Source: Acidimicrobiaceae bacterium
Lineage (GTDB): Bacteria; Actinomycetota; Acidimicrobiia; Acidimicrobiales; MedAcidi-G1
Assembly: GCA_002687745.1 (NCBI GenBank)
Contig: NZBE01000031.1
Coordinates: forward strand, 1 to 57,075
Length of the DNA stretch: 57,075 nucleotides
Direction: 5' to 3'
Below the pieces are notes generated by a model. The model was given only the letters and a program-made list of their open reading frames with translations. It was not told where the DNA came from and made no database searches. Made by a program: the position numbers and the translations under genes. Of this stretch, positions 55,173 through 57,075 are shown in pieces (the first letter of the stretch is position 1; each line of letters begins with the position of its first letter).

Positions 55173-56117
55173 TCAACCCTCGGGATGTCCCAGTCCTGCC
55201 AGCAGGTCCTCGAGATCCGCCGGGAGCGATGATTCGAACTGCAGCCGCCTACCGCTCGACGGTTGATCAAAGGCCAGGTACCCGGCATGCAGGAACGGCC
55301 GGTCGAGATGGAGTGCGGGCCGGTCACCCCCGTAGGCGGTGTCGCCCACCAGCGGATGCCCGATTGCTGCCAGGTGAACCCTGATCTGATGTGTTCGGCC
55401 GGTTTCGAGTCGGCATTCCACCAGGGTCACCTCAGGCACCGACCACTGGCTCCTCACCTCGTAGCCGGTTCGGGCCTCTTTGCCGGAAGCCACGACGGCC
55501 ATGCGGGTACGGTCACGCGGTGACCGGCCGATCGGAGCGTCCACCAGGCCCCGTGTCTCCTTGAAGCGCCCCCAGGCCAGTGCGGAATAGCGCCGCCCCA
55601 TAGAGCGGTCCGCCAGTTGCGCCACCAGGCCGTCATAGGCTTCCTGCGTTCGTGCAACCACCAGCAGACCCGAGGTTCCCCGGTCGAGGCGGTGGACGAT
55701 TCCGGGGCGGGCCGACGAACCCACGCCCCTGATCTCGGGGTTTGATGCCAGCAACCCGTTGAGGAGGGTGCCAGTGTCGTTACCTGCCCCGGGGTGTACG
55801 ACGACACCGGCTGGCTTCTCAACCACGATGACCTGCTCATCGACATGCAGGACGGCCACCGGTACGCTCTCGTCTGCGACCGGGCCGGCCTCTTCGTCAC
55901 GACTCAGATCTGTGATCAGGAGTTCCTCACCGGTTCTGACCCGGTAGGAGCGGTGGGTGCAGGGCGAACCGTCAACGTAGATGGCTCCATCGTCGATAGC
56001 CGTGGCTGCCCTGTTCCTGCTGACGCCACCCAGCAGCGCGACGGTGCGGTCCAGGCGCTCTCCGTTCAGTGCGTCGGGAATGACCTCTACCGGGCGTCTG
56101 TCTCCAGACGGGTTCAT
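55173..56117 (-). CDS. rluD: RluA-family pseudouridine synthase (RluD-like)
   Basis: A 314-residue enzyme converting uridine to pseudouridine in rRNA. An N-terminal S4-like RNA-binding domain (LDRTVALLGGVSRNRAATAI) precedes the catalytic domain with HRLDRGTSGLLVVA, whose Asp is the nucleophile, and GRTHQIRVHLAAIGHPLVGD. The ATG at 56117 overlaps the lspA stop (ATGA). lspA-rluD is a common bacterial pair. Confidence 0.94.
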   Translation of the reverse strand: MNPSGDRRPVEVIPDALNGERLDRTVALLGGVSRNRAATAIDDGAIYVDGSPCTHRSYRVRTGEELLITDLSRDEEAGPVADESVPVAVLHVDEQVIVVEKPAGVVVHPGAGNDTGTLLNGLLASNPEIRGVGSSARPGIVHRLDRGTSGLLVVARTQEAYDGLVAQLADRSMGRRYSALAWGRFKETRGLVDAPIGRSPRDRTRMAVVASGKEARTGYEVRSQWSVPEVTLVECRLETGRTHQIRVHLAAIGHPLVGDTAYGGDRPALHLDRPFLHAGYLAFDQPSSGRRLQFESSLPADLEDLLAGLGHPEG

Positions 56118-56602
56118 GCCGGACCTGTTGCCCTGAGGCTGCCGCGCCACAGGATCAGGACCGCACCTAGCACAACGACCGAATCGGCGATGTTGAAGAC
56201 CGGCCACCACTGAAGGTCGATGAAGTCGATCACGGCACCTCCCATCAGGCCGTCCTCGGACCGGAACGCCCGGTCTACGAGGTTTCCCAGGGCGCCGCCC
56301 ACCACGGCACCAACTGTGAGCCTCGCTGCCGGGTCGGCTGTCCTGGCTCCCATGCGTACCAGCAGAATCACCACGCCGACTGCGAGGAGTCCTATGAGGG
56401 GACCAAGGCCCTCTCCCCTGCTGAAGGCTGCACCGGTGTTCTCCACGAGGCGAAGGCGGAGAGTCCAGAACAGATCGATAGTGCGCCCGCCATCGAGGGC
56501 ACCCACAGCCCACCACTTCGTGAGTTGATCCAGAATCAGGACCAGGCTGCCGACCAGCACCGGCAGCCTCCACCGACCTGTCCAGTCGGCTTCGACTGTC
56601 AA
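56114..56602 (-). CDS. lspA: Lipoprotein signal peptidase
   Basis: A 162-residue membrane aspartic protease that cleaves signal peptides of lipidated prolipoproteins. Four helices; catalytic Asp residues are in GNLVDRAF and FNIADSVVV, with NTGAAFS between helices 1 and 2 and VIDFIDLQWWPVFNIADS. The start is probably TTG at 56602, overlapping the preceding stop as TTGA; a later GTG is possible. Coupled to rluD. Confidence 0.94.
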   Translation of the reverse strand: MTVEADWTGRWRLPVLVGSLVLILDQLTKWWAVGALDGGRTIDLFWTLRLRLVENTGAAFSRGEGLGPLIGLLAVGVVILLVRMGARTADPAARLTVGAVVGGALGNLVDRAFRSEDGLMGGAVIDFIDLQWWPVFNIADSVVVLGAVLILWRGSLRATGPA

Positions 56603-57075
56603 CGTCGCCCCAGGCCTCCGGCCTTGACCTCGACCCGCTCGGCAGCCCAGGGAATCACCTTCAGGCGGGCTTTGGGGATTGGCTGGCCAGACGTGGTGCA
56701 GATGCCGTAGATGCCTCTTCGGATACGGTCGAGGGCCGCATCGATCTCGTCGACGGCGTCGCGGGCCTGGGCACTCAGGGCCAGGTCCAGGTCACGCTCA
56801 ACAGCCAGGGTGTCACCCTCACCGGATTCCTCGTCGAACTGGACGTCGCCGGGATCTCGGCTCTCGAGCAGCGAGTCGGCTTCGGCCTGGAGGGTGGTGG
56901 CACTCTGCAGGTAGGTGGCTCGTTCCTCAAGGAGAATATTCTTCTGGGCTTCAACGAACGTCTTGTCAAGACGTGACTTCTTCTTGGCAGGGGCCTTCTT
57001 GGCGGGAGCCTTCTTGGCCACAGCCTTCTTCTTGGCGGGAGCCTTCTTGGCCACAGCCTTCTTCTTGGCGGGAGC
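56599..57075 (-). CDS. DksA/TraR-type protein with Lys/Ala-rich N-terminal repeats (5' end outside window)
   Basis: At least 158 residues, cut by the window edge. The visible N-terminus is a repeat of Ala, Pro and Lys (APAKKKAVAKK units), likely disordered and nucleic-acid binding. It is followed by a helical coiled coil (about 50-110 from the edge) and a DksA-like end: RIRRGIYGICTTSGQPIPKARL. Only one of the four zinc-finger Cys is present. DksA/TraR proteins bind the RNA polymerase secondary channel; this role is inferred. It is coupled to lspA by TTGA. Confidence 0.82.
   Translation of the reverse strand, partial: APAKKKAVAKKAPAKKKAVAKKAPAKKAPAKKKSRLDKTFVEAQKNILLEERATYLQSATTLQAEADSLLESRDPGDVQFDEESGEGDTLAVERDLDLALSAQARDAVDEIDAALDRIRRGIYGICTTSGQPIPKARLKVIPWAAERVEVKAGGLGRR
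57008..57073 (-). repeat. Two exact 33-nt tandem copies encoding an 11-residue Lys/Ala repeat
   Basis: 57008-57040 and 57041-57073 are identical and encode an in-frame Ala-Pro-Ala-Lys-Lys-Lys-Ala-Val-Ala-Lys-Lys unit of the DksA/TraR-type protein. Less exact units follow at 56981-57007. The array may continue beyond the edge. Confidence 0.85.

Overview
The window is G+C-rich bacterial chromosome and reads as a high-GC actinobacterium. The markers are mycothiol synthase (mshD), a bacterial proteasome activator (Bpa), an ANTAR response regulator beside polA, menaquinone genes, and the block uvrC / uvrA-uvrB-coaE-rpsA-polA-pdtaR, which follows the gene neighbourhood known from Mycobacterium. The absence of whiA and yvcK beside rapZ, the unusual FabD and many leaderless genes fit a deep branch such as Acidimicrobiia; that placement is inference. 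There is no rRNA, CRISPR array or recognisable transposase or integrase.

Layout. (1) 1-3712: a small accessory region ending at tRNA-Leu(GAG). It holds a GIY-YIG-like protein, a DUF6884 protein, an unknown protein, a small zinc-binding protein and a T5orf172-type GIY-YIG protein. A decayed copy of the tRNA 3' end lies about 3.6 kb away at 23-45, so this may be an old tRNA-targeted island. (2) 3876-8061: secG, tpiA, pgk, gap and rapZ. (3) 8081-22591: methyltransferase, DMT permease, UvrC, UvrA, UvrB, CoaE, ribosomal protein S1, DNA polymerase I, PdtaR-like regulator, a small coiled-coil protein and tRNA-Leu(CAA). (4) 22729-27049: fatty-acid synthesis genes fabD (with an unusual C-terminal lipoyl-like domain), fabG, acpP, fabF and fabZ, then the HU gene with a perfect 21-bp terminator hairpin. 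(5) 27238-40391: tryptophan and histidine biosynthesis. trpC-F-B-A and hisD-C-B-H-A-F-(GroES-like)-hisI-trpE are on the minus strand, with a two-component system on the plus strand between trpE and trpC. (6) 40481-45132: nth, mshD, rlmN, a membrane protein, menG and menA. (7) 45200-46118: a degenerate scar in which a truncated DUF255 gene is joined to the 3' half of an MFS transporter gene carrying an in-frame stop. (8) 46186-49228: thiolase, DUF35 partner, nitroreductase and an unknown protein. (9) 49392-57075: dnaE, bpa, a phosphodiesterase, an Rrf2 regulator, rluD, lspA and a DksA/TraR-type protein cut by the window edge.

Across the window many genes have a TANNNT box exactly 6-8 nt before the start codon and no ribosome-binding site. 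This signature of leaderless transcription was used to choose several starts. Genes inside operons instead overlap by ATGA/GTGA/TTGA junctions. Starts are inferred from the sequence alone and no database search was run.
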